DNA of 64,000 nt from Vitellaria paradoxa (taxonomy: Eukaryota; Streptophyta; Magnoliopsida; Ericales; Sapotaceae): NCBI GenBank assembly GCA_019916065.1, contig CM034236.1:18304805-18368804 (forward strand). Direction: 5' to 3'. Shown here one piece after another: positions 53,594 through 59,728 of this stretch. The notes beneath the pieces were generated by a model. The model was given only the letters and a program-made list of their open reading frames with translations. It was not told the origin of the DNA and ran no database searches. A program made the position numbers and the translations under genes. Position 1 is the stretch's first letter, and the number at the start of each line of letters is the position of its first letter.

Positions 53594-54522
53594 AATGAAT
53601 CATATGAAATAAATATGAAAAACTAAAATGTATCTAAGTTGGTGCGCATGCTCAAGTCTGAAAATTCTGAAATCTCTATCTATTTATATACATTGATATT
53701 TATGGGTTTGCATTCTGCCAAAAAAAAAAAAAATCAAATAGGGCCCAGTCTAACTCCAAATTCCTAATATAAATTTGATAGTTTGAGATCTAAAGTCCAA
53801 CACATATTTCCACTAATTATTCCAAAAACATATAGGTTGCATTTGTATTTATAGATTTGAAATCAAGGGATTTGATGCTAATTATTTAAAGAGAGTTACT
53901 GAAATATAATTTAATTAGCTTAGATAGGAATTTCATTACGGTTTCAAGTAGCTTAACAATAATGAATTATGATGGAATTGAAATCATCACAATACATATA
54001 TATATATATATATATTTGAAATCCTTACTATTTTTTGTAAGTAGTGGCACCACTGCTGTTGTAATAATTGTTAAAAAAAAAATCATGTATAACATAACTC
54101 TCTCACTTATATTTTAATAAATCTAATATTAAATCCATTGATTTGAAATTCTTATTTATCCAAACGGGGCCTAATGATAATTTTTGAAATCAGTAGGTTT
54201 TGATGTAACAACTCTTCCAAGATATGTACACACATATCTTCCAACCACATATATGCAGAGATATAAACAACTGAACTCATCGCAAGTATGCATATCCACG
54301 CATGTAAATGTACAGATATAAACATATATACGCATTTATTTTAGCTGAATGCGACAGTTGCATACTGAAATTAAAGGACAAACCTATAACCTAACAAGAA
54401 CTATAGAAATGCACAGAATGAATGGACTAATAACAGAGTTCGATTGCGTTGATTTTGAAGTGGAAAAGAACTAGAACTGGAAAATTCATAAAATGACAAA
54501 AGCGAAATGCCTACCTGTTCAT
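10098..54522 (-). CDS. COQ6: COQ6, mitochondrial ubiquinone biosynthesis flavin monooxygenase (10 coding exons)
   Basis: FAD-dependent hydroxylase acting on the aromatic ring of coenzyme Q precursors (C5 in the characterised yeast enzyme), at the mitochondrial inner membrane on the matrix side. Coding exons on the minus strand: 54522-54515, 53478-53373, 42175-42076, 27980-27837, 23390-23332, 22000-21933, 21840-21789, 16755-16585, 16319-15720, 10313-10098. Spliced length is 1,524 nt (507 residues), close to the length I recall for plant COQ6. Visible motifs: basic, acid-free N-terminus ([20 protein letters not shown]) suited to mitochondrial import; Rossmann GGGMVG at residues ~59-64; [12 protein letters not shown] near 236-246, the DG motif of the family; [13 protein letters not shown] near 392-404, the GD motif that binds FAD ribose; C-terminus ends LPLFS. 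All junctions are GT-AG and phases agree. The exon model is built by eye from homology and splice sites; no transcript was available. Introns 2, 3, 4, 7 and 9 are filled with transposons. Confidence 0.93.
11031..11235. repeat. Unidentified repeat, copy 1 (pair with 13541-13735)
   Basis: About 200 bp similar by eye (~80-85%) to 13541-13735 in the same orientation, sharing GGATAATAAAAACAGCCC, TTCCTCATCAATTCC and GACAACCTCTTCAGCTGG. On the minus strand both copies read a similar peptide (PAEEVV, GIDEEAxKLWLQ, LGLFLLS in copy 1). Whether this is an LTR pair of a dead element or a duplicated internal fragment is unclear. Confidence 0.65.
11738..12274 (+). mobile_element. RTE-type LINE, 5'-truncated, in COQ6 intron 9
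   Basis: Flanked by a perfect 17-bp target duplication TATACTACCAGACCTAT (11721-11737 and 12275-12291). It encodes the C-terminal tail of an RTE-clade [52 protein letters not shown] and RGRGRPKRS, then stop. The 3' UTR has CCCACTTAGTGGGAAAAGGC and ends in (TTTGG)n rather than poly(A), as usual for plant RTE LINEs. The frame is open from 11779 to 12138, so the insertion is fairly young. Confidence 0.9.
11779..12138 (+). pseudogene. RTE LINE ORF2 C-terminal fragment
   Basis: About 115 codons of the region after the reverse transcriptase core, with [20 protein letters not shown] and [17 protein letters not shown]. No endonuclease or RT catalytic motifs are present because of 5' truncation, so it cannot act on its own. 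Confidence 0.85.
13541..13735. repeat. Unidentified repeat, copy 2 (pair with 11031-11235)
   Basis: Direct repeat of the segment at 11.03 kb. The ~2.3 kb between the copies (minus the RTE insertion) includes a minus-strand open stretch at 12469-12290 ([20 protein letters not shown]) that I do not recognise. The arrangement suggests a decayed non-autonomous retroelement in intron 9. Confidence 0.6.
13874..14774. mobile_element. Harbinger/Tourist-like non-autonomous DNA element, 901 bp
   Basis: Terminal inverted repeats GGGGCCGATTGGATG and CATCCAATCGGGCCC, with TTA duplications on both sides (13871-13873, 14775-14777). TTA target sites and GGG/GGCC ends are the hallmark of PIF/Harbinger MITEs. 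The interior is AT-rich without transposase. Confidence 0.85.
15720..16319 (-). CDS. COQ6: COQ6 coding exon 9 (DG and GD motifs)
   Basis: The largest exon, exactly 200 codons, phase 0 at both ends. It opens with [20 protein letters not shown] and contains [48 protein letters not shown] and [20 protein letters not shown]. These are the signature blocks of UbiH/COQ6 hydroxylases, including the FAD-ribose GD motif. Donor GTACGT. Confidence 0.95.
16337..16462 (-). mobile_element. tRNA-derived SINE in COQ6 intron 8
   Basis: The minus strand reads GGGTGGCCTGGTGGTTGAAGG (box A-like), then GGATTCAAGTTGATTCC (box B-like) about 30 bp later, and ends in TTTGTACTAAAAAAAAAA. Short length, internal pol III boxes and an A tail fit a SINE. 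I found no clear target duplication, so the ends are approximate. Confidence 0.55.
16585..16755 (-). CDS. COQ6: COQ6 coding exon 8
   Basis: Acceptor ATTAGCAG at 16756, donor GTAAGC. Encodes 57 residues beginning [10 protein letters not shown] and ending [12 protein letters not shown]. The next AG downstream (AATACAG) would shift the frame, which fixes this acceptor. Confidence 0.92.
17681..18030. repeat. Tandem segmental duplication, 176-bp period, 2 copies
   Basis: Units start at TCTGCTTG (17681 and 17857) and share CTTCCCAGACC, CATGTGCAC, TTCCTCTCTATTCT, CAATAATTG and TGGGTTT. Divergence is about 15-20% by eye. It lies in COQ6 intron 7; no coding sense. Confidence 0.85.
18293..18345. repeat. 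Compound microsatellite (TA)n(GA)n
   Basis: An alternating TA run passes directly into a GA run, in COQ6 intron 7. Confidence 0.92.
18484..18871. mobile_element. MITE with GCTTxxGTTTGGG ends, 388 bp
   Basis: Left end GCTTTTGTTTGGGAGAG and right end CTTCCCAAACAAGC form inverted repeats, flanked by TAA on both sides (18481-18483, 18872-18874). The interior is purine-rich. Harbinger-like by target site. Confidence 0.72.
19591..19930. mobile_element. hAT-type MITE, 340 bp
   Basis: Inverted ends TAGGGGTGGCAA and TTGCCACCCCTA with an 8-bp target duplication CTAGTAAA/CCAGTAAA (one mismatch; 19583-19590 and 19931-19938). The TAGGG start and 8-bp duplication place it with hAT elements. No transposase. 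Confidence 0.85.
20758..20893. mobile_element. Small MITE, 136 bp, GCGTTTGG ends
   Basis: Starts GGGGGCGTTTGGAGTG and ends GCACCAAACGGACCC, flanked by ATA on both sides. It contains AAAAGTGA and GTTTTGTAGCG-type sequence. The same ATA flanks and similar ends occur at 51482-51978, suggesting one family. Confidence 0.7.
21130..21390 (+). mobile_element. L1-type LINE 3' end fragment in COQ6 intron 7
   Basis: Plus-strand fragments read like the tail of plant LINE ORF2 ([14 protein letters not shown] in one frame, then [14 protein letters not shown] in another), followed by a 3' UTR that ends TTTATTTATCAAAA. Frameshifted and short. Assignment rests on the W-x-ERNxRxF and TLYxW pattern only. Confidence 0.45.
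21789..21840 (-). CDS. COQ6: COQ6 coding exon 7
   Basis: Acceptor GGTTCAG, donor GTAGCT. Completes Gly and encodes [17 protein letters not shown], a conserved stretch after the flavin-proximal region. Phase 0 at its end. Confidence 0.92.
21933..22000 (-). CDS. COQ6: COQ6 coding exon 6
   Basis: Acceptor CCTTGCAG, donor GG-GTAAGA. Encodes [20 protein letters not shown] followed by VL and the first two bases of a Gly codon. Followed by the shortest intron of the gene (92 bp). Confidence 0.92.
22358..22386. repeat. (GA)n microsatellite
   Basis: GA run in COQ6 intron 5. Confidence 0.92.
23332..23390 (-). CDS. COQ6: COQ6 coding exon 5
   Basis: Acceptor CTATGCAG, donor GTAATAG. Encodes [20 protein letters not shown] with the first base supplied by exon 4. 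The W-x-Y-V-x-x-x-R region is conserved in plant COQ6. Confidence 0.92.
23560..23860. other. Unassigned GC-richer segment in COQ6 intron 4
   Basis: About 300 bp clearly richer in G+C than the flanking intron, with GCCGGAGGGGGTACACC and CACCGATCGGCCTC. No frame reads as a known protein and I see no terminal repeats. It could be an old insertion, possibly organellar or retroelement derived; I cannot tell. Confidence 0.35.
24515..24671. mobile_element. Tourist-like MITE, 157 bp, inside the LINE
   Basis: Inverted ends GGGCCTGTTTGGTTGGCCAA and TTGGTAGGCCAAACAGGCCC, flanked by TCA on both sides. Removing it restores the LINE reading around the zf-RVT segment, so it inserted after the LINE. Confidence 0.85.
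24806..25950. other. Unidentified insertion splitting the LINE
   Basis: LINE similarity stops at about 25950 and resumes at about 24805 on the minus strand. The sequence between them is less AT-rich and has open plus-strand stretches (25162-25464, 25600-25794) whose translations I do not recognise. It may be an LTR or a non-autonomous element; no clear ends seen. Confidence 0.4.
26954..27745. mobile_element. AT-rich GTTTGG-ended element, ~0.8 kb, intron 4 copy
   Basis: Starts GCCCCGTTTGGTTGTTTTTG and ends ATTACCAAAAGAGCCC. The interior is almost pure A/T with TTTTATTAAATTAAA-type words and a GTTTTCACTC motif. It belongs by ends and texture with the three ~1-kb elements at 55.05-60.78 kb. Its right end lies less than 100 bp from the exon 4 donor. 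Confidence 0.7.
27837..27980 (-). CDS. COQ6: COQ6 coding exon 4
   Basis: Acceptor ATTGCAG at 27981, donor GTATCC. Encodes [20 protein letters not shown], then a segment with [19 protein letters not shown]. The VAIID(S) strand and the RVST segment are typical of the UbiH/COQ6 family. A degenerate copy of its 5' edge and acceptor lies about 190 bp upstream on the sense strand. Confidence 0.93.
27955..28330. repeat. Tandem duplication spanning the exon 4 acceptor, 190-bp period
   Basis: Copy 1 (about 27960-28135) includes the first ~20 bases of COQ6 exon 4, its acceptor and upstream intron. Copy 2 (about 28150-28325) repeats them with ~15% divergence. Shared words include GGATTTGCATATTTTAATGA and ACATGAAATGTTTGAAA. 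On the sense strand copy 2 keeps an ATTGCAG acceptor followed by TTGGCATGCCGCTGAC, very like the true exon start. Confidence 0.85.
28469..28818 (-). repeat. 3' LTR of the non-autonomous element
   Basis: Shares AACCCTAATCATGTTAACC-type and GGCTTCAATAACT blocks with the right copy, roughly 85% identical by eye. Confidence 0.78.
29932..30300 (-). repeat. 5' LTR of the non-autonomous element
   Basis: Partner of 28469-28818; followed on the minus strand by the putative primer binding site at about 29919-29931. An (AT)n tract at 30300-30320 abuts its outer end and hides the target duplication. Confidence 0.78.
30719..30889 (-). repeat. 3' LTR of copia A
   Basis: 171-bp LTR; TGTTAGAATATT start, CTCAACTCACA-like end. 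Matches 40655-40738 plus 41075-41161 once the TRIM is removed. Confidence 0.78.
36871..38535. mobile_element. LTR-like insertion (1,665 bp) in the RT of copia B
   Basis: The copia RT reads VLD up to 36870 and LLNETRLLG from 38545. The insert begins TGTACTG and ends AAGCA. It is flanked by GTACTTGAT (36862-36870) and ATACTCGAT (38536-38544), a 9-bp near-repeat. It contains repeated words around TTCGGACxxxTGTTCG, a TATA-like ATTATAAATACT near 37632 and pyrimidine-rich sequence, and has no coding region. TG...CA ends suggest a solo LTR, but 5-bp duplications would be expected, so the class is open. Confidence 0.6.
39340..39547 (+). repeat. 3' LTR of copia B
   Basis: TGTTGGAAAACCTGC start after a purine tract, CAATTTTCA end; 208 bp. 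Copia A gag similarity resumes immediately after it. Confidence 0.75.
40655..41161 (-). repeat. 5' LTR of copia A, interrupted by a TRIM
   Basis: The two LTR pieces are separated by 336 bp of TRIM. Directly inside lies the 12-base primer binding site that pairs with initiator tRNA-Met. Confidence 0.78.
40739..41074 (+). mobile_element. TRIM (terminal-repeat retrotransposon in miniature), 336 bp
   Basis: Terminal direct repeats of ~77 bp (40739-40815 and 40997-41074), starting GTTGAAAT and ending TTAACA. After the first comes TGATATCAGAGCTC, a primer site close to TGGTATCAGAGC. Before the second is a purine tract GTAAGGAGGA. Flanks AATCG and AACCG are a 5-bp target duplication with one mismatch. 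The start of the second repeat has a small 26-bp internal duplication. No coding capacity, as is usual for TRIMs. Confidence 0.85.
41162..42075. other. COQ6 intron 3, 5' end; no feature seen
   Basis: About 0.9 kb of AT-rich intron between copia A and exon 3. No transposon ends or coding sense recognised. Confidence 0.6.
42076..42175 (-). CDS. COQ6: COQ6 coding exon 3 (FAD-binding GxGxxG)
   Basis: Acceptor TATAG, donor GTAATT. Encodes [11 protein letters not shown] followed by [18 protein letters not shown], the beta-alpha-beta dinucleotide fold that starts the flavoprotein domain. It sits alone between an 11.2-kb and a 14.1-kb intron. Ends in phase 1. Confidence 0.93.
42560..42820 (-). mobile_element. 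tRNA-derived SINE in COQ6 intron 2
   Basis: The minus strand has a box A-like TGGGCAGCTCAAGTGGTTGG, then about 45 bp later a box B-like GTTTCAAGTTCAATTCTC. It runs through CAGGGTTTACACC to a homopolymer-rich 3' end near 42570-42590. Resembles plant SINEs with tRNA heads. The open frame across it is incidental. Confidence 0.6.
42923..43100 (-). repeat. 3' LTR of copia C
   Basis: Shares GATCATGTAAATAT, TTCTACGATTATAAATATA-like and GATTTGATT blocks with 52042-52218. Confidence 0.75.
43130..43325 (-). mobile_element. Non-autonomous Helitron, 196 bp
   Basis: The minus strand starts TCTATATAATAAAATATGAT and ends with a small hairpin CCGTAGGCACGG followed by GTTATTACTAG. It sits between A and T with no target duplication, the Helitron signature (TC start, hairpin, CTRR end, A/T site). 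A longer relative is at 61683-62186. Confidence 0.82.
44290..46020 (+). pseudogene. L1-type LINE ORF1 (DUF4283, zinc knuckle) and ORF2 start, left arm
   Basis: Fragmented frames: an acidic N-terminal part (44404-44646), then the DUF4283-like domain 44839-45395 ([68 protein letters not shown]). A zinc-knuckle remnant [11 protein letters not shown] follows near 45405. At 45940-46010 the start of ORF2 (AP endonuclease) reads [23 protein letters not shown]1 proteins of this type bind nucleic acid in LINE particles. Several stops; not functional. Confidence 0.8.
46090..47960 (-). pseudogene. L1-type LINE ORF1 and ORF2 start, right arm
   Basis: Inverted copy of the left-arm module: acidic N-terminal region about 47960-47640, DUF4283-like region about 47440-46900, zinc-knuckle remnant near 46880, and ORF2 start [18 protein letters not shown] near 46350-46290. 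It continues about 200 bp further into the endonuclease (YNVCFA-like, LETRV-like) than the left arm. Broken by stops. Confidence 0.75.
50198..50587. mobile_element. MITE, 390 bp, GGCTCCGTTTGATAA ends
   Basis: Left GGCTCCGTTTGATAACTTGG, right ATTACCAAATGAATCC, flanked by ATA on both sides (50195-50197, 50588-50590). AT-rich interior. Inserted in the gag region of copia C. Confidence 0.68.
51482..51978. mobile_element. MITE, 497 bp, GGCTGCGTTTGGTG ends
   Basis: Inverted ends GGCTGCGTTTGGTGTAC and GTGCACCAAACGCAGCC are nearly perfect over 17 bp, with ATA flanks on both sides. The interior has several GTCCAAACGGATTGTAGAAA-like palindromic words. Inserted between the 5' LTR and gag of copia C. 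Confidence 0.8.
52042..52218 (-). repeat. 5' LTR of copia C
   Basis: Partner of 42923-43100, about 80-85% identical by eye; next to the degenerate primer site. The LTR divergence shows an old insertion. Confidence 0.75.
52305..52567. mobile_element. MITE, 263 bp, TTA target site
   Basis: Left GGATCCGTTTGGGAATA, right TTCCCAAACTCACCC, flanked by TTA on both sides. Contains inverted TTAGCTGTTTTT and AAAGCTAGTAGCC words. Overlaps the tandem duplication that starts at 52517. Confidence 0.68.
52517..52805. repeat. Tandem duplication, 146-bp period, 2 copies, nearly identical
   Basis: Copies start at ACTAAAAAGCTAGTAGCCCA (52517 and 52663) and end near CAACACATCCAAAA. Only a few differences by eye, so the duplication is recent. 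It duplicated the right end of the MITE plus flanking intron 2. Confidence 0.88.
53373..53478 (-). CDS. COQ6: COQ6 coding exon 2 (presequence)
   Basis: Acceptor AACGAAAG at 53479, donor GTAATT at 53372. Encodes residues ~3-38, rich in Arg, Ser and Ala with few acids at first ([18 protein letters not shown]), as expected for a mitochondrial targeting peptide. Ends in phase 0. Confidence 0.85.
53556..53595. repeat. (GAAA)n microsatellite
   Basis: About nine GAAA units in COQ6 intron 1, 80 bp upstream of exon 2 on the sense strand (TTTC on the sense strand). Confidence 0.92.
54515..54522 (-). CDS. COQ6: COQ6 coding exon 1 (8 nt)
   Basis: Only ATGAACAG is coding before a GTAGGC donor. Joined to exon 2 it reads M-N-R-V-I-T-R-R. 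The ATG follows a CT-rich leader on the sense strand. The alternative of starting inside exon 2 gives a shorter presequence and leaves the good donor unexplained. Confidence 0.82.
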
Positions 54523-54551
54523 CTTCGAGAGTCGATCGATAAGCTCACTCC

Positions 54552-54590
<39 letters not shown>

Positions 54591-54700
54591 GCGAGGAGCG
54601 ACGGACAAGCGAAGGAGACGCGTGTGCACGTGAGTAGGGCAACAGAGATTGGACTTGAGCTTTCGGTTGGTTATTGGGCTTCTTGCGCTCGCTCCCAAAA
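54523..54700 (-). promoter_or_regulatory. COQ6 5' leader and proximal promoter
   Basis: Directly upstream of the ATG is a (CT)n tract on the sense strand (54558-54587), probably in the 5' UTR or at the transcription start. Further up are a palindromic G-box CACGTG (54627-54632) and a TGGGCT site II-type motif (54675-54680, plus strand). Site II motifs are common in promoters of plant nuclear genes for mitochondrial proteins. I see no convincing TATA box. The local GC content is clearly above the surroundings. Confidence 0.5.
54558..54588. repeat. (GA)n microsatellite in the COQ6 leader
   Basis: A run of about 15 GA units, read as (CT)n on the gene's sense strand, ~36 bp upstream of the ATG. 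Pyrimidine tracts in 5' UTRs are common in plant genes. Confidence 0.92.
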
Positions 54701-55051
54701 GCTGAAAGCCCGACTGCAGTTACATGGGTGCACGCTGTTCTTCATTTGGGTCGGTACCAATATTCAAATTGAAGTGCGAGCCATTAGTTTTAGAAGATTT
54801 TAAAATTATAATTAAATTATTTAATAAAAAATTAATTACTAGTTTTAATTTAATTTAAGGAATTTTGTAGAAAACTAGTTGAAAGGCACGTGCATTACAT
54901 GTGTATGTAACTTTAAATATTTAATTGTTATCTAAAATAACACATTCAAAAGAGACTGAAGAACAAATAAATTTATAAAATAATTACGTGCAAGTTTCTT
55001 GATGATAGGATTAATTAATAATTTAAATTGATTATTGTCTTAAAGCACTAA
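54700..55051. other. Distal upstream region of COQ6; possible Helitron 3' end
   Basis: AT-rich, no gene. At 54875 a CTAG is preceded on the minus strand by a palindromic GCACGTGC and CTTTCAA, which looks like a Helitron 3' end. I could not find the matching TC start, so it is only a suggestion. Confidence 0.35.
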
Positions 55052-56062
55052 GGCCTGTTTGGTAACGTTTTATTTTTTATTTTTATGTTTATTTTTTAAA
55101 ATTTTATAAACTGGTAATAGAAATATGTTTGTCAAATCTATTTACATTTTTTTGTTTTTTAAAAAAATGAAAACTTAAACAGAAAAACGTAAACAAAAAA
55201 AAGTGTTTTCACTCTTTTTTTTCCTGTTGCAAATATTTAGTCAATTTTAATACTTTATCCATTTTTATTACTTCATATTAAAATAAATTATTTTATTCAA
55301 AAATTTTATTAAATAAAAATTATTTTTTGAATAATATAATTAAATTAAATTAATTAAAAATATGTAATATATAGTATTAATTTATTTCTAATAAATAATT
55401 AAATTAGTTAATTTGATTAATAAGAAATATATATTATTAAATTAATAAAATATATTAATTTAATAAATAATCTAATTAATATAAATATATTTTATTAAAT
55501 TATTTTCAATAAATATTATAATTAAATTATTTAATTTAATTTAATAATTAATTTAAATAATATTAAATTATTTTTTTAAATTTTTTTAATAAATATCATA
55601 ATTAAAGTAATTTAATTTAATAATTAATTTAATTTATTTATTTACTTAATATGAATTATATTTTATTAAATTATTTTTAATAAATATCATAATTAAATTA
55701 TTTAAATTATTATGAATTATATTATTTTTAGTAAATAATATAATTAAAGTATAATTAATATATTTTATATTTACTGGATTAAATGATATAATATTTATAT
55801 TTTATTCAATTATTTTTAGTAAATAATATAATTAAATTAAATTAATATAAAATATATTTATTAAATTCAATTAATTTTTAAAAAACTAATAAAATTAAAT
55901 ATTTTATAAAGATAAAAAATTAATAATTGTAAACAAAATTATATTTTTAAATACAGTTTCAGTTTTTATCGTAGAAAAAGAAAACGGCCAAAGAAAATAA
56001 AAATCAGAAAATCTAAACATATAAAAGTAAATAGGAAAATAACAATGTTACCAAACGACTCC
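55052..56062. mobile_element. AT-rich GTTTGGTAAC element, 1,011 bp, copy 1
   Basis: Left GGCCTGTTTGGTAACGTTTT, right AATGTTACCAAACGACTCC, flanked by TAA on both sides (55049-55051, 56063-56065). The interior is built of TTTTTAATAAAT and TTAATTTAAT words; subterminal GTTTTCACTC and AAACAGAAAAACGTAAAC motifs are shared with the other copies. No coding capacity. Harbinger-like by target site. Confidence 0.8.
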
Positions 56063-56065
56063 TAA

Positions 56066-58550
56066 ATTACCTACTCCAACCAGACAATCAATTGAGACAT
56101 AATTGATTTTTTTTTTATATATAACATTATACATGTTTTTGAATGAAGGAAAAAAGAAATTAAAAATTTTTTAAGAATAATTTATCTCATTAGTAATTAA
56201 GGGTGATGATATTCCCACCACACAAAAAACTTGTCCCCATTCCACCTTATTGTTTTTCTTTTTTTATTTATTTATTTTGTCTGTTCTAATATGATTCAAA
56301 TGGTAAAATTACCCATGATTCATTGGTTTTATTAATTAGTTTCACTTAGTATCAAAAATAATTAATTAATATAATTTAAAGTTTTATAATGAAAAACATT
56401 TTTTATTTTATCAATACAATTTGAATTTTTATAATGAAAAAGACTTTTAGGGAAATTTAAATTCATCAAGCTTACAAAACCGCCCAGATTCCATACACAT
56501 CCCTATAAGTTTCTCTATCACAAAGTACCCAAATCATGCTCTTGTTTCAATTAACTTGCAACGCTTTAGTTTATTTTTTATTTCCAGTTAATTGTTTTTT
56601 ACTTTTAGCTCACTAATTTTTTTATATGACATAGGAGCTACGATAGTTTTTAAGTTGGCAACACTTGTATCAGATAGAATTCTGCCTTTGGCTCTACTTA
56701 ATGTAACTACTGGAGGTTACAAATGTTTTTCAAATGTATCACTTCCTTTTGGAGCCATACAAAGAGTTATATAGTTCATTGAGTGTAAAATATTACATCA
56801 ATATAAGACTTTTCTTTTTGGGAGGTTTCAAAATATAAAATGCTAAGACTGTGTTCAATGATGATTTTCTTTACCTTTTTTGCATTTATTTAGTTACTTT
56901 ATGTTGAACGCTGGTAACAAGAAACATATTTTCACTATAACATCCTTGACAATTAAATCTCCCACCTCCAATAGAAAACTAAATGATTTTTCTAATATAT
57001 GTGACATTATTTGTTTTGATTATTGAAACCTCCAAATTGATAGTTGGTAGTATTCGATTTTTTCTTTTTTTAATAATTCTAACCTTATCCATAAACTCGA
57101 CCTCCTTTATCCTCAAATGAGAATATATGTGGCTATGAAATTAACATTGCCAAATTATACAATATGTGACATGCTCTATAAAATGAACTAAAAAATGCTT
57201 TAAATTTTTTTCTAATCCAAAGATCATGTCCTCTCACAATGGAGTTCAATTTTCTAAGATCTTGGAGCATCAACAATAATGAATTAATTATTACACTATA
57301 ACATTAATACAAGAAATTCAAGTCCAAACATTTTTTTTTGGGGGGTTAAGGCCTATGGAATCAAACTCTAAAATAGTTTTCAAAATATTAATGTTAATGA
57401 AAGAGGTGTCATTTGAATAATGTAAGCAGGTTACAGTTTAGCTATCAAACTATTCTGATAACATCTATTGTAAATAACTAAAACAACTAGTGTAGTAGTA
57501 GACATTCAGAAAAAAAATGTTAAATAGATGACACATTAATAATTGGTTCTGAGAATTTCAGATATAGCCAAAAAGAAAATATTCATATAAAAAACACAAG
57601 GGTGAAAGTCTTAATACTGAAAAAATAAGATTCTTTTTATACTCCTAAATGTGAGTGTGAATCATCATTATCTAAGATTAGTACATACATACGTACGTGT
57701 ATATATATATATATGTGTGTATATGTATATATGTATTCATTCTAAACTCTTTTTATATATTCTTTTCTTTACAATATAGAAATTTACAACTCTGAATTTC
57801 TTTAATAAATGATATAACTGTTTAACAATGTCATTACTTTTAACTAGTTGAGAACTCAGTACTACACAAAATTTACTTTTAAAAGTTATTTATCATTTAA
57901 TAGTTTATACAAAAAAAAAAGCCATTTTATTTTAAAAGCCTTAAATATTCAAAATGTGTATGTTATGCTTTCTTCTTTCTAGACTATGGTAATAAAAAAA
58001 TATAAAATATTTTTATATACACGAAAAATTAAATGCTATAAAATTAAATAAAAATAACACATAAAAAAGGAATTTTATTTTTTATTAGTTATATATTCTA
58101 TTAGAAATGTAGGTGTATATGGAATTATTGTTGGTTGCACATGTGTGTTGGTAGGATTGCATTGTATTTTTATTGTGTTTGTGTTAATAGGGTTAATGTA
58201 ACTGGGTTTCTTTGTTATTGGTTGCTATTGGGTTGCTTTATAAACTAGTTGGGTTTCCGGTGGTGGTTGCGTGAACAGGTTGGGTCAGCTTGATTTGCTG
58301 TTTTTGTGTAAATAGGTGCTTTGTTATTGTGTAAAAAATAGAAGTTTGGGGTGGATAATTATCAAAAAAAAAAAAAAGAAGTTTGAGGTGGATTGTAAAC
58401 ATGTAGTGGAGGAGTTCTTAAATTCGTTTATGCTATAAACGAATTTGGGTGGCTTAAATTTGGTTGTGCTGTAAATGAGTCTAGGTACCTAGTAAAGGAT
58501 TTTAAAGTTAAACCCATTCATAGAGATAACAAATGTACGTAAACACGTTC
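56066..58550. other. Gene-free AT-rich region
   Basis: No reading frame here looks like a protein. It holds a TA/TG-rich microsatellite around 57695-57735 and homopolymer runs. I recognise no transposon termini in this stretch. Confidence 0.55.
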
Positions 58551-58554
58551 TTAA

Positions 58555-59557
58555 TGTCTCGTTTGGTAACGTTTTTATTTTCTATCTTTCTATTTATATT
58601 TTTAAAATTTTGTAAATTGACAATAAAAACATGTTTGTTAAATTTGTTTACGTTCTTTTGTTTTCAACAAAATGAAAACTTAAACAAAAAACGTAAAGAG
58701 AAAAAAAGTATTTTCATTCTATATGTTTTTCTATTACAAACATTTTGTCAATTTTAATACTTTATCTATTTTTATTACATCATATTAAAATAAATTATTT
58801 TATTTAAATATTTTATTAAACTAAAATTATTTTTAATAAATAATTAAATTAAATTAATTAAATTAATATGTAATATCTATTATTAATTTATTTCTAATAA
58901 ATAATTAAATTAAATTAGTTTAATTAATTAATAAGAAATATATTATTAAATTATTTTTAATAAATAATAAAATATAATATATTAATTTAATTTAATAAAT
59001 AATTTAATTAATTTAGATATATTTTATTAAATTATTTTTAATAAATATATTAATTTAATTAATTTAATTTAATAATTAATTTAATTAATTTAATAATTAA
59101 TTTAATTTAAATAATTAATTTAATATGAATTATATTTTATTAAATTATTTTTAATAAATATCATAATTAAATCATTTAAATTATTTTGAAATACATATTT
59201 TATTCAATTATTTTTAGTAAATAATATAATTATATTATAATTAATATATTTTATATTTACTGGATTAAATGATATAATATTTATATTTTATTCAATTATT
59301 TTTAACAAATAATATAATTAAATTAAATTAATATAAAATATATTTATTAAATTTAATTAATTTTTAAACAACTAATAAAATTAAATATTTTCTGAAAATA
59401 AAAAATTAATAATTGTAAACAAATTGTATTTTATTATATTGCCAAACGCAGTTTCAGTTTTCATTTCAGAAAACGAAAATAATAACAGAAAATAAAAAAC
59501 AGAAAACATAAACATGTAAACGTAAACAGAAAAACGACAGTGTTACCAAATGATCCC
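58555..59557. mobile_element. AT-rich GTTTGGTAAC element, ~1.0 kb, copy 2
   Basis: Left CTCGTTTGGTAACGTTTTTA, right AGTGTTACCAAATGATCCC. Interior closely follows copies 1 and 3. The left terminus is degenerate and I cannot fix the target duplication. Its last ~125 bp are repeated immediately to the right. Confidence 0.75.
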
Positions 59558-59690
59558 GTTGTATTTCCAAATGCAGTTTAAATTTTCATTTCAGAAAATG
59601 AAAACAATAACAAAAAATAAAAAATAGAAAACATAAACATATAAACGTAAACAGAAAAACGACAGGGTTATCAAACGACCTTTAAGAAGC
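59433..59690. repeat. Duplicated 3' end of copy 2, ~128-bp period
   Basis: Unit 1 ends at GTTACCAAATGATCCC; unit 2 (59562-59690) repeats CAGTTT, TTTCATTTCAGAAAA, ACATAAACATRTAAACGTAA and ends GGTTATCAAACGACC. Only the element end was duplicated. Confidence 0.8.
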
Positions 59691-59728
59691 TAGTTTTGCC
59701 ATTCTTGTAGCTTAAACTTGTTTACTCA

